A stretch of 64,000 nt of DNA from Naumovozyma dairenensis CBS 421 (GCF_000227115.2 NC_016482.1:1166054-1230053); one strand, 5' to 3'; shown: positions 11,001 to 21,810, numbered from the stretch's first letter. Notes: generated by a model from the sequence alone, not told the origin. Program-made: numbers and translations.

Positions 11001-14000
11001 GATACAAAAGAGTGGGAAGAATAGTTTCATACAACAGTAAATTAATTGAAGTCTTTGATCAAGATGTTAATATGGACATGAAAATGCTTAAATTAATATT
11101 GACTCCCAAGTCATTGTTGACGTTACTTAACTTCGCCATCTTTACGTTTACAGATCCAAACGCACCCGAGATACCCGCCGATATGCTAAGACACAACTCA
11201 GAAGATACAGAACTTGGCCCACAAAAAATAAATCTGCAGTTAAACATGGAAGGTATGTTAATTATTTTCAACGACGAGTCTATCAAATTAGCAACATTAA
11301 CCCTATCCGCGGGTTCCTTTGAAATGTATTTACTACCAGAAAGTATGAACCTCAATCTTAAATTAGATGGGTTTGAGCTGACTGATGAGTTGAATGAGAG
11401 TTTTGAGCGGACTTCTGTATTTAGACAATTAGTTTCAATGGATGGTAAGAACTTGGCCGAATTGAATTATCAGACTTTTGATTCTGCCACGAATGAAAAG
11501 GATTATAATTCTTTTTTAAAACTTGTGACTGGTTCCATGCATGTAAATTTCAACGAATCGTCATTCCAAAAGTTAATGAATTACTTCTATAAATTTCAGA
11601 AAATGAAAACGTTCTTCGATAGTGCTAGACAAGCAGCTTATAATCAGGCGCCTTCAATCGAAACTGTCAATGATATGAAAATGGATATTTTAATAAGCGC
11701 ACCGTTAATTCGGTTTCCAAAAATATCTAATAATGGGCCCAATAATGAAATTGACGTTTTCGAGATCTATTTAGGTGAATTTTTTGTCAAGAATAACTTT
11801 ATCACAAATGCAGCAAAAGTGAAAACCAATAATATCCGCACAGGAGTTCGAGAAAGTAGGATGTCTTCAATACTAAATCTTACAAATGGGGAAGAACAGC
11901 ACTTATATATGGTCCATAACATGGCATTAATATTTGACATTATCCATTCCCAAGGTGTGGGTGAGAATCTTACAAAATTTAATATTTCGAGTTATTTCGA
12001 CCCATTAGAAATCAAGGCCACAGAATTACAGCTTGCATATTTAGTTAACGTTATAAACGCTGTCCAAAATACCTTCACAGCTACCGACGATACTGTGATC
12101 AATTCCCCTGAGGAAAGCTTTTACGCCAATGTTGACGAAGGTATATCAAGTTCTGCAGATATTAATGATAATACGCCATCATTATCCACCCAACCTGCCA
12201 TGGAAGAAACGAAGAAAGATATCGAGTTCCATTTTACTGCGCCAGAAATAGCATTGACATTTTTTGAGAAAACTCAAGATAATGTAACAGTGGATGACTG
12301 TAGCTTGACGAAGATTATGCTTCAAGATATAGGTGTAGCCCTTCACCTAACGCCAGACAGTGAACTAAAGGGGACATCACATATTACCTCATTCACATTG
12401 GAGGATACAAGAAATATCGAAGGTAATCATTACAGACAGTTGATTCAAAAGTCATCAGAGCAAACACATCAGTTTTTTGCCAATATATCGAGACAACGGA
12501 TAGAAAATGGGATGCTAACGAGTATATTTTCCACCATCAGTAGCCCAAAGTTTATTCTGGCAATGGATCATGTCATCGCACTAAAGAATTATGTAAACTC
12601 CGTCAATAAGTTGACTACTTCTGATGTTCACAAGCAAATAAAGGTAGATTATGAATCGAACAATATGCTTGAGATAGAAGAATCATCATCTCCTTCAAAT
12701 GATAAATTCCAGTACTCAATTAATATTATCGACACATCAGTTATTTTATTAGCAGATCCTACTGATATCGACTCAGATGCTGTTGTGTTTAGCGTTGGAC
12801 AATTCTTGTTGGCTGCTCAGAATCTCACAAACATTTCTGCAAATAACGTCGGTCTCTTCTTAACTAAGCTGAATTCTGAAGATGATTATAAATTGAGAGT
12901 GCTAGATGACTTTTCTTCTTCCTTAACAATCGATCAACGAGATTCCACTGCCGAAAAGCTTTTGACTCTAATCAATTTTTCAATAGAACCACTTATTATG
13001 CGTATCTCTTTGAGAGATATTAGGCTAGCTATGTCGATTTTTAATAGAGCAGTATCCTTATTAGAGGAGAAGACAGCAGATTCGGAACAGGCAATTGTGA
13101 AGGAAGAGGAACCGATCTACGAACATTTCTCGAAAGAATTTGAAAGGAAATTGTCTAAATATGCACCGAGTCTTTTAAGCTCTATTAGCTCCATATCCAA
13201 ACCTAAAATTAAACCGGCCGCGCCAGATATAATTTTGAGAGCGGAAAAGTTTGAAGGTGACATTGGAGGGTTGAGATTGATATTGATGGGAGACGTCCAC
13301 GAAATGCCCATTTTTGATTATAATGTAAATTCATTTACCATTTCAGCCAAAGATTGGTCCACCGATCTTGATGCTATATCCACTTTTGAAACTTATGTTA
13401 ATGTATTTAATTACTCCAGGTCAAGTTGGGAACCATTGGTAGAGGCTATCCCAATATCTATACATTTATCAAAGGGTGTCAACCAGGAAGCTTCCCTGAT
13501 ATTAGACGTCATATCCAGGAAAATAGCAGATGTTACTTTATCCTCGAGGTGTATATCCATGTTGTCGCAAATACCGCGTTCTTTAACGGCGGATGTTGAT
13601 TTGACATCAAGAGGTTTACAAAAACCCTACTTACTGATCAACGATACAGGGTTTGATTTATCAGTGTGGATAAAAGCAACGCAAAATACAGAGCGAAATG
13701 GTTCAACAGTCCTAAAGAATGGAGAAAGACTACCTTGGGAGTTTGAAGATTGGAAGAACATCAGAGAAAAATTGGATACAGATAACAAGAAGAGCGTATT
13801 GGGCGTTTCCATTTTAAATTCCAACTATACAACCACTTTATCGATCGATGCGACATATGAAGGAGAATTGTTACATTTATTGAAACCTGCGGTAAATCAT
13901 GTCCATAACAGGATCATTACAGAGCTAAAATGTGCTGAAGATAATATCAAGATGATTACATTTAGATCAACCATGCTTTTGGAAAACAATACACACACTG

Positions 14001-17000
14001 GATTTGAAGTCTTAGTGGAAGATACAACAAATGGCGAAACGATAACCTTATCCATTGGAACTTCCGAGAGTCGCTCAATCCCAGTGAATGTCGTATATAA
14101 TGCTAACATTCGCATAAGACCTATGTCCAGTATCAATTTTGAATGGTCCAAAAAGAAAGTTACTTGGCGAGACTTACTAGATAAACCGGTGTCATTCCGC
14201 TGTATCTCAAAAGACGATGCCTCTCAAAGCTTTTTTGTTGAGTTGAATGGGAAGTTTGATAGTAACGAACCGTTGGCTAAAATATATCCTCATATGAGAG
14301 TTACTATTTCTCCTTCTTTGATAATCGAGAATCTACTACCATGTGATATAAACTTTTGTCTCTTTAGTAAAAAAGAAGATATGAAAACGTTTAAATTCTT
14401 AAAGGAGAAGGAAGAAACATATATTCATCATGCTTCACTTGATGACTTTTTACTTCTTTCTGTGCAGCCGCTCCTTGAAAACAATCCACTTTCTAAATCA
14501 TCGATCGTTAATACACCTCTCAAGAGCGCTTTGAAACCTGAAAACATTTTATCTTTAGTCTTAGATAATGGTCAATCACTCCAACTCGTAATTAATTATC
14601 AGACCCTAGAAGGGACGAGGACAAAGCTGCTAAGGATATATTCACCTTATATTATCCTGAATCGAACAGATCGAGATCTTTATATTCAACGGGATCTCTC
14701 CAATATTGCCCAATCTAAGATAACGGATGAGGAAGGTAAACGTAAGAGTGCTCCTAAAATGTTTTCTTTTGAGCAACTGCACAATAAAAATAATCGAGCA
14801 ATGATCAAATTTAGAGAAACAGAATGGAGTATTCCGTTATCCTTTGATGCAGTTGGACAAACAGTTGACACAACTCTGGCGATTACCAATAAAGAACAAG
14901 AATACAACTTAGGACTGAATATTACAGAGGGTCATGGTGCCTTTGCCTTGAGTACCATTATCGAAGTCACCCCGCGATTCATATTTAAAAATGGCTTGTC
15001 AATACCAATAGAAATTTGCGAAGCTGGCTCTGTTAATATACAAGTTGTTGAACCACAACAAATTAGCCCTCTTTATAAGTTGAGAAATGTCCTGAACAAA
15101 AAGATCTGTATTAAATTAGTCGGGCAGTTATCAGATTGGTCCCCTTCCTTTTTCATTAATGATATTGGGATTACTTATTTGAAAGTCCTTCAAGAAAATA
15201 ATACGCATATGTTATTAAAAATTGAAATCGTTTTACAAGGAGCCACTGTCTTTATCCAACTAAAAGACGGGGATAACAAATGGCCTTTTTCAATTAGGAA
15301 TTTCAGTGACTATGAATTTATCTTTTATCAAAGAGATATTAAACTCATCGATGATTATTATGAAAATGATCCATCTGAAGATGTTACAGATACAGAATAT
15401 ACACCTTTGTATTACCGCGTTCCACCAAGAAGTGTAATGCCTTATGCATGGGATTATCCAGCAGCCAGACAGAAAAAAGTCATTATTACATCCCGGGGAC
15501 GTAAGCGTGAGATACAGCTTGCTGAAATAGGTAATTTGAAACCAATGAGACTCCCAGGAGGAGTTGCCACAGAGGCACCTGTAATTGTAGACCTAAATGT
15601 TGTAGCAGATGGCCCAACACAGGCACTTGTTATAACAAATTATAATCCAGAAGTCAGCTTGTATAAGGAACGCTCCCAACAAGCCTCTTCGACTTCATTA
15701 AGTAGTTCAAACGAAGGCTTTGAAGCCGATGATGAGGATAAGAATATTCGAACCAAGGTGGTTATTCAATTTGAGGGTATTGGAATTTCGTTGATTAACG
15801 ACAAACTACAAGAATTACTATACATCAATGCTAAAGGTATCGAATTTAGATATAACGAATCTGATCTGTATAACACCTATAGTTGGAAACTAAAATGGCT
15901 ACAAATCGATAACCAGCTCTTTGGAAGTGTCTTCCCTAATATATTATTTCCTACTGCTATACCAAATACGGAAAGAGATATGGAAAATCACCCAGTGTTT
16001 TCCGGTTCAATATCGAGAGTGAAAGATGATACGCATGGTGTCCCATATTTCAAGCACGTTACATGCTTACTACAAGAATTTAGTATTTGTTTAGATGAAG
16101 ATTTTATCTATGCCTTAATTGAGTTTGGCAGGTTTCCCGGAGCCCCGTGGGATAAAGAACCTGAAGAAGAAGATTTCTCTAGTTTACTTGAATTGCCACA
16201 ACCCAAAGATATAGACGTCGCTGATGATATTTATTTTGAGATATTCCATATTCAACCTACTTTATTGCATTTATCTTTTGCAAGAACAGAGAGGCTAAAT
16301 ACAGCAAATGATCAACCTACAGAATTGGGTTCACTGTTCTTTATCAATATGTTAACGATGGCGATCGGGAATGTCAATGATGCCCCTATCAAATTGAACT
16401 CTTTATATATGGATAATGTAAGAGTCCCACTTCCCGTGTTGATTTCATCGATGAAAACACATTATAGTCAACAGTTTTTTTATCAAATCCATAAAATATT
16501 AGGATCTGCAGACTTTTTAGGAAATCCAGTTGGCTTATTCAATACTATTAGTTCTGGTGTTTGGGATTTATTTTATGAACCTTATCAAGGGTATATGATG
16601 AACGATAGACCACAAGAAATAGGTATCCACTTAGCAAAAGGAGGAGCTAGTTTTGCCAAAAAGACCGTTTTTGGGTTATCTGATAGTATGGCCAAATTAA
16701 CAAGTTCAGTTGCAAAAGGTTTATCTGTGACACAAGATTCAAGTTTCCAAGAAGCGAGAAGGTTACAACAAAGAATAAATAGTAATAGTAGGAGCGTATT
16801 TGCCACCTCAGCTCAATCATTTGCAACAACGCTTGGCAGTGGGTTTAGTGGAGTGGCTTTAGATCCATATAAAGCAGCACAGAAGGAAGGTGCATCTGGA
16901 TTCTTCAAGGGATTAGGGAAAGGTTTAATTGGACTACCGACTAAAACAGCCATCGGATTCCTCGATCTGACAAGTAATTTAAGCCAAGGTGTTAAGAGTA

Positions 17001-17431
17001 CAACAACTGTGTTGGATTTACAAACAACAAATCGTATTAGATTACCAAGATATGTAGACTATGATCAAATTATTAGATGTTATCGTCTCAGGGATGCTCA
17101 AGGACAGTATTGGCTCAAGACAGCTAACGGTGGTTTGTTCATGAATGACCGTTACTTGGCCCACGTTATTCTGCCCGGTAAGGAATTAGTTGTAATAATC
17201 TCAATGCAGAGAATTGCCGAAATCAGATTAGCTACACAAGAAGTCATGTGGAGTACATCCTATCCATGTATCCAAGGTATTACCTTAGAACGAGATGGTA
17301 TTTATATCAAGTTAAAATCTCAAAGTGAATACTTTATTCCCATTTCCGATTCATCCGTGAAGAAATCAATTTACAAGAACATAAGCACAGCTGTCATTGA
17401 ATATAATAAATCATGCGAAGCTGTTTTATGA
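8066..17431 (+). CDS. VPS13: Vps13 bridge-type lipid transfer protein
   Basis: A 3,121-residue protein (S. cerevisiae 3,144) that moves bulk lipids between membranes at ER-mitochondria, vacuole, endosome and prospore-membrane contacts. The N-terminal chorein domain is clear (MLESLATTLLNRLLGSYVEN, then MGIWSGDARLENLKLRK). The extended repeating-groove rod follows. The adaptor-binding (VAB) repeats are expected around residues 1,850-2,500; they are read from position and weak pattern only. Near the C-terminus the ATG2-like segment is recognisable (AAQKEGASGFFKGLGKGLIG, about residues 2,935-2,955), and a C-terminal PH-like region closes the protein. The frame is uninterrupted over 9.4 kb and is the largest gene in the window. 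It lies between UBI4 and SDH2, as in S. cerevisiae. Low-complexity stretches (SSSQQQQNNN near residue 135; TSTNSENNSETDN near 255) are species-specific insertions. Confidence 0.98.
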   Translation: MLESLATTLLNRLLGSYVENFDPAQLKMGIWSGDARLENLKLRKDCLDRLELPIDVKYGVLGKLILNVSWSNLKNKPVKISIEDCYFICSPRTKLSYNTQEQIERDLRLKLSKLAEWELANRVKSSNDSQPSSSSQQQQNNNDTSFTQSLVTKIIDNLQVTIKNIHIRYEDMDSVFSKDPCAFGLTLKQLSAVSTNEDWEPSFIELTQIITHKLLTLDSFSAYWNTNATSLLEDEMIPEITFENLKSEISNNTSTNSENNSETDNQRISYNEYLLNPIDAEGKLIVNKAGTTKERPHTDLELSCNEFGVSLNDSVYASLLYSITEIHLNSITQKYKVNRPEYSVDENPSGWFKYTALCILQEIKEKKQMWTWDNIKKKGEQRRAYVDLWIEKLKLKSIDNTLPDMEKENQLQELHKQLNYDEIVMFRLIAKRRYAKEKLENADSGDSTAVTDASHGTKGRWISSWWSGNANEPATDLIISEEEKKELYDTIDFKENQTPLADIQIPRDWTTFKLTGILNKGFFAIKRQSFEVPLGEIIFENCELNFLQRLDSFKTSFKLQEFKLKDGSPNTLYKYIISAKDITKSEDDSDNEESSGQPLLDATFESNPLDGIAHSNLNIKLRGMTIFYHVHFLTEVINFFTPPKQHLESMVALLGAAESTIGWTNQSRMGIETILEEHKTVNLMLDLQSPLVVVPLDPHVWETPCAIIDAGHISVASQVVPKNKINELKDMEAEEYERMDANEISRLMYDRFKVSSQDTQVIIGSNLQSLLSSLNDQETLDNLNILKKMSLDIILDTLILGKALQLPKLRLSGHLPKLLLSLNDYQYKMMLQLLDKCVLSLFDYNKESDYTTPIVNVDDVEAAEQSRLNDSLQALSTMSELEILQKMIEIQFKVDFIQISLLKCTTPETMGCNKLIDVIGKSLNFTFSKNIKGINLVTTVHSLTIEDFIERSDNPEFKYLVSSDSDNISTKSNHLFTLRYKRVGRIVSYNSKLIEVFDQDVNMDMKMLKLILTPKSLLTLLNFAIFTFTDPNAPEIPADMLRHNSEDTELGPQKINLQLNMEGMLIIFNDESIKLATLTLSAGSFEMYLLPESMNLNLKLDGFELTDELNESFERTSVFRQLVSMDGKNLAELNYQTFDSATNEKDYNSFLKLVTGSMHVNFNESSFQKLMNYFYKFQKMKTFFDSARQAAYNQAPSIETVNDMKMDILISAPLIRFPKISNNGPNNEIDVFEIYLGEFFVKNNFITNAAKVKTNNIRTGVRESRMSSILNLTNGEEQHLYMVHNMALIFDIIHSQGVGENLTKFNISSYFDPLEIKATELQLAYLVNVINAVQNTFTATDDTVINSPEESFYANVDEGISSSADINDNTPSLSTQPAMEETKKDIEFHFTAPEIALTFFEKTQDNVTVDDCSLTKIMLQDIGVALHLTPDSELKGTSHITSFTLEDTRNIEGNHYRQLIQKSSEQTHQFFANISRQRIENGMLTSIFSTISSPKFILAMDHVIALKNYVNSVNKLTTSDVHKQIKVDYESNNMLEIEESSSPSNDKFQYSINIIDTSVILLADPTDIDSDAVVFSVGQFLLAAQNLTNISANNVGLFLTKLNSEDDYKLRVLDDFSSSLTIDQRDSTAEKLLTLINFSIEPLIMRISLRDIRLAMSIFNRAVSLLEEKTADSEQAIVKEEEPIYEHFSKEFERKLSKYAPSLLSSISSISKPKIKPAAPDIILRAEKFEGDIGGLRLILMGDVHEMPIFDYNVNSFTISAKDWSTDLDAISTFETYVNVFNYSRSSWEPLVEAIPISIHLSKGVNQEASLILDVISRKIADVTLSSRCISMLSQIPRSLTADVDLTSRGLQKPYLLINDTGFDLSVWIKATQNTERNGSTVLKNGERLPWEFEDWKNIREKLDTDNKKSVLGVSILNSNYTTTLSIDATYEGELLHLLKPAVNHVHNRIITELKCAEDNIKMITFRSTMLLENNTHTGFEVLVEDTTNGETITLSIGTSESRSIPVNVVYNANIRIRPMSSINFEWSKKKVTWRDLLDKPVSFRCISKDDASQSFFVELNGKFDSNEPLAKIYPHMRVTISPSLIIENLLPCDINFCLFSKKEDMKTFKFLKEKEETYIHHASLDDFLLLSVQPLLENNPLSKSSIVNTPLKSALKPENILSLVLDNGQSLQLVINYQTLEGTRTKLLRIYSPYIILNRTDRDLYIQRDLSNIAQSKITDEEGKRKSAPKMFSFEQLHNKNNRAMIKFRETEWSIPLSFDAVGQTVDTTLAITNKEQEYNLGLNITEGHGAFALSTIIEVTPRFIFKNGLSIPIEICEAGSVNIQVVEPQQISPLYKLRNVLNKKICIKLVGQLSDWSPSFFINDIGITYLKVLQENNTHMLLKIEIVLQGATVFIQLKDGDNKWPFSIRNFSDYEFIFYQRDIKLIDDYYENDPSEDVTDTEYTPLYYRVPPRSVMPYAWDYPAARQKKVIITSRGRKREIQLAEIGNLKPMRLPGGVATEAPVIVDLNVVADGPTQALVITNYNPEVSLYKERSQQASSTSLSSSNEGFEADDEDKNIRTKVVIQFEGIGISLINDKLQELLYINAKGIEFRYNESDLYNTYSWKLKWLQIDNQLFGSVFPNILFPTAIPNTERDMENHPVFSGSISRVKDDTHGVPYFKHVTCLLQEFSICLDEDFIYALIEFGRFPGAPWDKEPEEEDFSSLLELPQPKDIDVADDIYFEIFHIQPTLLHLSFARTERLNTANDQPTELGSLFFINMLTMAIGNVNDAPIKLNSLYMDNVRVPLPVLISSMKTHYSQQFFYQIHKILGSADFLGNPVGLFNTISSGVWDLFYEPYQGYMMNDRPQEIGIHLAKGGASFAKKTVFGLSDSMAKLTSSVAKGLSVTQDSSFQEARRLQQRINSNSRSVFATSAQSFATTLGSGFSGVALDPYKAAQKEGASGFFKGLGKGLIGLPTKTAIGFLDLTSNLSQGVKSTTTVLDLQTTNRIRLPRYVDYDQIIRCYRLRDAQGQYWLKTANGGLFMNDRYLAHVILPGKELVVIISMQRIAEIRLATQEVMWSTSYPCIQGITLERDGIYIKLKSQSEYFIPISDSSVKKSIYKNISTAVIEYNKSCEAVL

Positions 17432-17733
17432 TAAATCGTCTCTTATTCTGATCCATTGTTTCCCGTTCGCGTTGCTAGGGGCGGTTGTCAGCTTACAAAA
17501 AAAACTCCGCAAAAAAATAACTGGCGAGATCAAAAATAAAGGGTCTTTGGGTTTTAGAGATATTAACTACAGGCGTAACCAACCCTCTCCACAAGGATTA
17601 TATATAAACAGACATGACGGAGAAAGAAATCATTTGTTTTACACAATAACGGATCATACTCTATATAAGTCAAATAGCTAGGAACTATATACCAAAATAA
17701 TATACATCATTTATTGAAAAAAACCCTGATACT

Positions 17734-18528
17734 ATGTTAAGTACGTCCATGAAAAGTATATATTCATCTTCTCTAAATGCTTTCGGTAGAAGGTATTTTA
17801 GAGTTGGTCTCCCACAGGCTCAGCGATTAAAACAATTCAAAATTTATAGATGGAATCCAGATAGCCCTGCTAAGAAGCCCTTCTTAGAAACATTCCAAGT
17901 TGATTTAGATGACTGCGGGCCAATGGTTCTAGATGCCCTTATAAAGATTAAAAACGAGAAAGATTCAAGTTTGGCATTCCGTAGATCATGCAGAGAAGGT
18001 GTGTGTGGGTCATGTGCAATGAATATCGGAGGAAGAAATACACTGGCCTGCACATGTGAAATCGACAATAATCTGAAGCAAGAAACCAAAGTTTACCCTT
18101 TACCACATATGTTCATCATTAAGGATCTAGTTCCCGATTTAACCAATTTTTTCCAACAATATAAATCCATACAACCGTACTTACAGAGAAACTCTTTCCC
18201 AAAGGGAAGAGAAATCCTACAAAGCCCTGAGGATCGTAAGAGGCTGGATGGATACTATGAATGTATCCTTTGTGCATGTTGCTCTACCGCATGCCCATCT
18301 TATTGGTGGAACCAGGAACAATATTTGGGACCTGCAGTATTACTACAAGCTTATCGTTGGCTTGTCGACTCAAGAGATCAAGCTTTTAAGGAAAGGAAGA
18401 AGATGTTGGAAAATGCGTTATCACTATATAGGTGCCATTTTATACTGAATTGTACAAGGACTTGTCCAAAGGGATTGAATCCCGCCTACGCAATTGCACA
18501 AATAAAGAAACAGTTGGCAACCTTTTAG
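17734..18528 (+). CDS. SDH2: Succinate dehydrogenase iron-sulfur subunit, mitochondrial
   Basis: Electron-transfer subunit of respiratory complex II on the matrix face of the inner membrane; it passes electrons from the Sdh1 flavin to ubiquinone through three iron-sulfur clusters. Length is 264 residues (S. cerevisiae 266). The N-terminus is basic and hydroxylated, without acids ([20 protein letters not shown]), as expected of a mitochondrial presequence. The [2Fe-2S] ligands are C86, C91, C94 and C106 ([12 protein letters not shown]). The [4Fe-4S]/[3Fe-4S] ligands lie in [12 protein letters not shown] (C177-C187) and [14 protein letters not shown] (C234, C240, C244). All ligand Cys are present, so the gene appears functional. 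A TATA box lies near 17600. Confidence 0.99.
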   Translation: MLSTSMKSIYSSSLNAFGRRYFRVGLPQAQRLKQFKIYRWNPDSPAKKPFLETFQVDLDDCGPMVLDALIKIKNEKDSSLAFRRSCREGVCGSCAMNIGGRNTLACTCEIDNNLKQETKVYPLPHMFIIKDLVPDLTNFFQQYKSIQPYLQRNSFPKGREILQSPEDRKRLDGYYECILCACCSTACPSYWWNQEQYLGPAVLLQAYRWLVDSRDQAFKERKKMLENALSLYRCHFILNCTRTCPKGLNPAYAIAQIKKQLATF

Positions 18529-18892
18529 TCTACAATCTCTCCCATCCTTTGTTCTTCCATCCCTTTTTCTACTTGGTGATATTGAATATGATATCCGTTA
18601 GTATATAACACTCCTGCAACTTATTTATTCTGTTAATTATATCGTTTCTTCAGTTACACTATGATTACAAAATACACATATTTTCTAGCAATTTTATTTA
18701 GTGAATATATAGTTTTTTGACTATATTTTTAACCTTCTTCTTGTTAGTTTGGTAATTTGGTTTTTGCCGTTTTATTCGCTAGATTCCCTTTAAGTCAGTA
18801 GTTAGCGGACGCATACTTAAGGCGACTTAACGAAGGGATTGAAGACAATCCTTCAAGCTGTTATAAGATATAATAGATTACTTAACCAAACG

Positions 18893-19375
18893 ATGATAAG
18901 TCATGAAGAGTATAAACAACAATTAAAGAATCTTTATGAATCCACAGGCTTTCAAGAATGGGGAAAATGCAAACATATTCATCTATCTCCAAGTTATGAT
19001 TGGCTATCAATCAACGCTGATTTCCCCTCTAACCCTAATATATCTCCAGAGCAGCAAGACTTCGCTCACCTCGAATTGAAAATTGTTTATTCTGTTGTGT
19101 ATAAAGAACCGCAATTGTTGTTGCGTGTCTGGAAATACGCTGTTGATGAAACCGGTATTACAGTTAAGGTTCCCGTTTTCCCACCGGACATTAAAGACTT
19201 TTTAAATCTTCCTGCTTGGATCCAAATTAACTTAGATATTCATTCCCATGATGGCCTTGCGGAAACATGGTACTTCATACATCCTTGCGACACTTCTGAA
19301 ATTGTTGGTATGTGTCACCATGAGAAGTATCTAGAGCGATGGACTAGTACCTTTGTATCCAGTTTGCTACCGTAA
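18893..19375 (+). CDS. ATG10: Atg10, E2-like enzyme for Atg12-Atg5 conjugation
   Basis: Autophagy E2-like enzyme that takes Atg12 from Atg7 and links it to Atg5. The frame is open upstream to a TTG at 18839, but the ATG at 18893 gives MISHEEYKQQLKNLYES, which lines up with the S. cerevisiae start MIPYQEWHSQLQSLYDS; this start is preferred (160 residues; S. cerevisiae 167). The catalytic Cys is in IHPCDTSEIVGM, equivalent to the FHPCDTS motif around Cys133 of S. cerevisiae. The E2-like core (LLLRVWKY, later YLERWTSTFVSSLLP) is complete. Gene order SDH2-ATG10-FPS1 is conserved. Confidence 0.95.
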   Translation: MISHEEYKQQLKNLYESTGFQEWGKCKHIHLSPSYDWLSINADFPSNPNISPEQQDFAHLELKIVYSVVYKEPQLLLRVWKYAVDETGITVKVPVFPPDIKDFLNLPAWIQINLDIHSHDGLAETWYFIHPCDTSEIVGMCHHEKYLERWTSTFVSSLLP

Positions 19376-19593
19376 GATTTATTATATACGAGTCAAAAAG
19401 TGTTCACCAACCGTAGTGCAGTCCCCCAATATATATGTGTGTGATAATGTAGTTGTAGCATAATAAAACTTTTCCCTGCTATTAATTACTATCTATATTT
19501 GCAGCTATATATCGATATAACTTTTACATATGGATAGATACCTTCCTATTATTGTCTATTTTATCCAGTTGTCACAATTGATGATGGAATGAA

Positions 19594-21606
19594 CTAGTCG
19601 AAGCTGCTTGTACTTGCAGAATGAACTGCGTCTAAAGATGTCGTTTCTATTGATTCTTGTTCCTCTAAAATAGTGGGAATACCTGCATCAGTTCGCTCAA
19701 CTCGATGCACAGATTTGAACTGAACAGCTTTTTCAGGCATATCTTCTTCATTTACTGGTTTCTTCTTTTTATTGAATTTATTATCGCTAAGGGTACTCCT
19801 AATAGCAGAGATATTATCGTTGAGTTCATCTTCTCCATAAGAGAAACCACTTAGCTCGGATGTCGTTCGAGCCTTTGTTCTGTGGCTCCATCCTGGTCTT
19901 CTGAACCATAATTTTAATAGCATCTCTTTATATACAGCAAGGGGCCAATTAACAGGTGACTCATGACCTTGATAGATACAAACATCATATGCCAAACCGC
20001 CGGCTATTGCGCCTATGATGGGAGAAACTATGGGGACCCAGAAGAAATGATGATGAGCTACCCATAACATTTTTCTATCAAATCCAACTGCGTATAAAGC
20101 TAGTCTTGGTCCCAAATCTCTAGCCATATTCATTGCTGTACCTGTTTGATATGCTAAAGAAGCATTAATCATGAAAATAAGAATAAACATCATAAGGGGG
20201 AACAAATCTGAGGATAGACATGTATATGGATCAGTGATACCGAAGACACCAGCTTGAAGCATGGCACCACATAAGAATTCTGAAATAAATTGTCTTGAAC
20301 TTGATAAATATGGTTTTGGAACCACACAAAACATTGATGCGACAGCCTCAGTTTTCCACCATTCTTCATATGTTTGTACAATGACTTCTTTATAATAAAT
20401 GAAAAGAATTAATGCACCACAAAATGCACCTAGTAATTGGGCACCGATATAAATAGGAACTTTTTGAGCAGGAAATCCTCTATATATAAAATTTGCAATT
20501 GTTATAGATGGATTTAAATGGGCACCTGATATGGCACTTCCACCAGCACAAAAATATCCCATGACCACTGCACCAGCCCATCCCAGGGCAATATCATCAA
20601 ATGTACCGCCTGACACGGAGGACACGAGGTTTTCTAATGTTTGTATTATTTTTATACTTCCAGTATCAACGTCTGCATCGCCTTGTAATTCATTCAAGGC
20701 ATCATTGAATTGTTTTTGTTGATATTTTCCAGCTGCAAGTACTTGACAAACAACAGCAGATCCATAAATTATCATGACCATTGTTCCCATGAATTCCGCT
20801 AGAAATTCCTTCAAATAACTGTTTTTAACAATAGACCATCGGTTAATTGGATGATACGTTGAAGGTAAGACTGTTGGAGTTTGAGGATTTTGGTATAACG
20901 TTTTGGGTTTAACTATAATAGGTACATTATTCTTTTCATGAGCATCATCATAATCTTGAATTGCTGACCTATTAGTATTTGTACGCGAAATATTTACATT
21001 GCCATCATTGTTATTAATAGTATTAGTTGTATTGCTTGATCTTCTTACCCTCAACTGGTCAATGTTATTGTCAATAGTTGGAGATGGATGCTCCAAATTA
21101 TCACTATAAAATTGACCTATATTAAGCACGTTACTTGAGACAGTCGGTGTCCTTTGTCTGGTATTATTAATATTATTATTACTCGAGTCAGATCTTCCGA
21201 TTCGACCACTCTTTTGGTTCCATTGCGATGACATATCCAAATTGGGTACAATTTCATGAATGGTAGAATTATTTGGTCCATTGGAAGGATGTTGCGGGAT
21301 ATAATAGGGTTTGGGTTTCTGGTTAGATGTAAAAGGGATTGGTTTAAAATCCTGCATCTCGTAATCATAATCATCATCATCATTATTATTATCATAATGA
21401 TTATATCGGTTTCTTTTGGTAGCATTATCATTAAAATTGTCATTATTATTGTTTTCATTAGTATTATTATTTATTTTATTTGAGGCATTTTCTGCTAAAT
21501 AATCATTCAAAGCAGCTGAATTAGAGTTGTTACTTTTATTTGCATTCTCATTTTTGTTTTTGTTTTTGTTTATCGATTCTTCCCAAACTGGTGAAGGTAC
21601 AGACAT
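19594..21606 (-). CDS. FPS1: Fps1 aquaglyceroporin
   Basis: Plasma-membrane glycerol channel that closes on hyperosmotic shock and opens on hypo-osmotic shock; it also admits arsenite and acetic acid. ATG at 21606 gives 670 residues (S. cerevisiae 669). Long Asn-rich N- and C-terminal extensions flank six membrane helices. The two pore loops carry HLNPS and AMNMARDLG; Fps1 is known for NPS and NLA in place of the usual NPA pair, so Met here is a conservative variant. Conserved regulatory segments are visible: DDDYDYEMQDF near the N-terminus, KTLYQNPQTPTVLPSTYHP before helix 1 (the region of the Hog1 target Thr in S. cerevisiae), and VQFKSVHRVERTDAGIPTIL in the C-terminal tail, where Rgc2 regulators bind. 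Divergent from RPL8, as in S. cerevisiae. Confidence 0.98.
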   Translation of the reverse strand: MSVPSPVWEESINKNKNKNENANKSNNSNSAALNDYLAENASNKINNNTNENNNNDNFNDNATKRNRYNHYDNNNDDDDYDYEMQDFKPIPFTSNQKPKPYYIPQHPSNGPNNSTIHEIVPNLDMSSQWNQKSGRIGRSDSSNNNINNTRQRTPTVSSNVLNIGQFYSDNLEHPSPTIDNNIDQLRVRRSSNTTNTINNNDGNVNISRTNTNRSAIQDYDDAHEKNNVPIIVKPKTLYQNPQTPTVLPSTYHPINRWSIVKNSYLKEFLAEFMGTMVMIIYGSAVVCQVLAAGKYQQKQFNDALNELQGDADVDTGSIKIIQTLENLVSSVSGGTFDDIALGWAGAVVMGYFCAGGSAISGAHLNPSITIANFIYRGFPAQKVPIYIGAQLLGAFCGALILFIYYKEVIVQTYEEWWKTEAVASMFCVVPKPYLSSSRQFISEFLCGAMLQAGVFGITDPYTCLSSDLFPLMMFILIFMINASLAYQTGTAMNMARDLGPRLALYAVGFDRKMLWVAHHHFFWVPIVSPIIGAIAGGLAYDVCIYQGHESPVNWPLAVYKEMLLKLWFRRPGWSHRTKARTTSELSGFSYGEDELNDNISAIRSTLSDNKFNKKKKPVNEEDMPEKAVQFKSVHRVERTDAGIPTILEEQESIETTSLDAVHSASTSSFD

Positions 21607-21798
21607 GGCCAAGTCATTCCTTGAAATGTTGCAACGAAAAATGTCAATTTTATTTTCAGCTTACAATTTTGAATTTATTTATCCATTGTATTGAAATTAA
21701 TTGATGACAGATTGAATATTCAGTCTGTTTTTCTAATTTTTCAGTCTGATTTTAGAAAATGTGACTGTTCTTTAAAGATGTTTGGGTGGTTCATATTT

Positions 21799-21810
21799 AC
21801 ACCCAGACAT
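21799..21810 (+). promoter_or_regulatory. Rap1-like site in the FPS1-RPL8 divergent promoter
   Basis: ACACCCAGACAT differs by one base from the Rap1 consensus used at yeast ribosomal protein genes (ACACCCRYACAY). It lies about 320 bp upstream of the RPL8 start, the usual distance. The motif is seen; Rap1 binding is inferred. Confidence 0.5.
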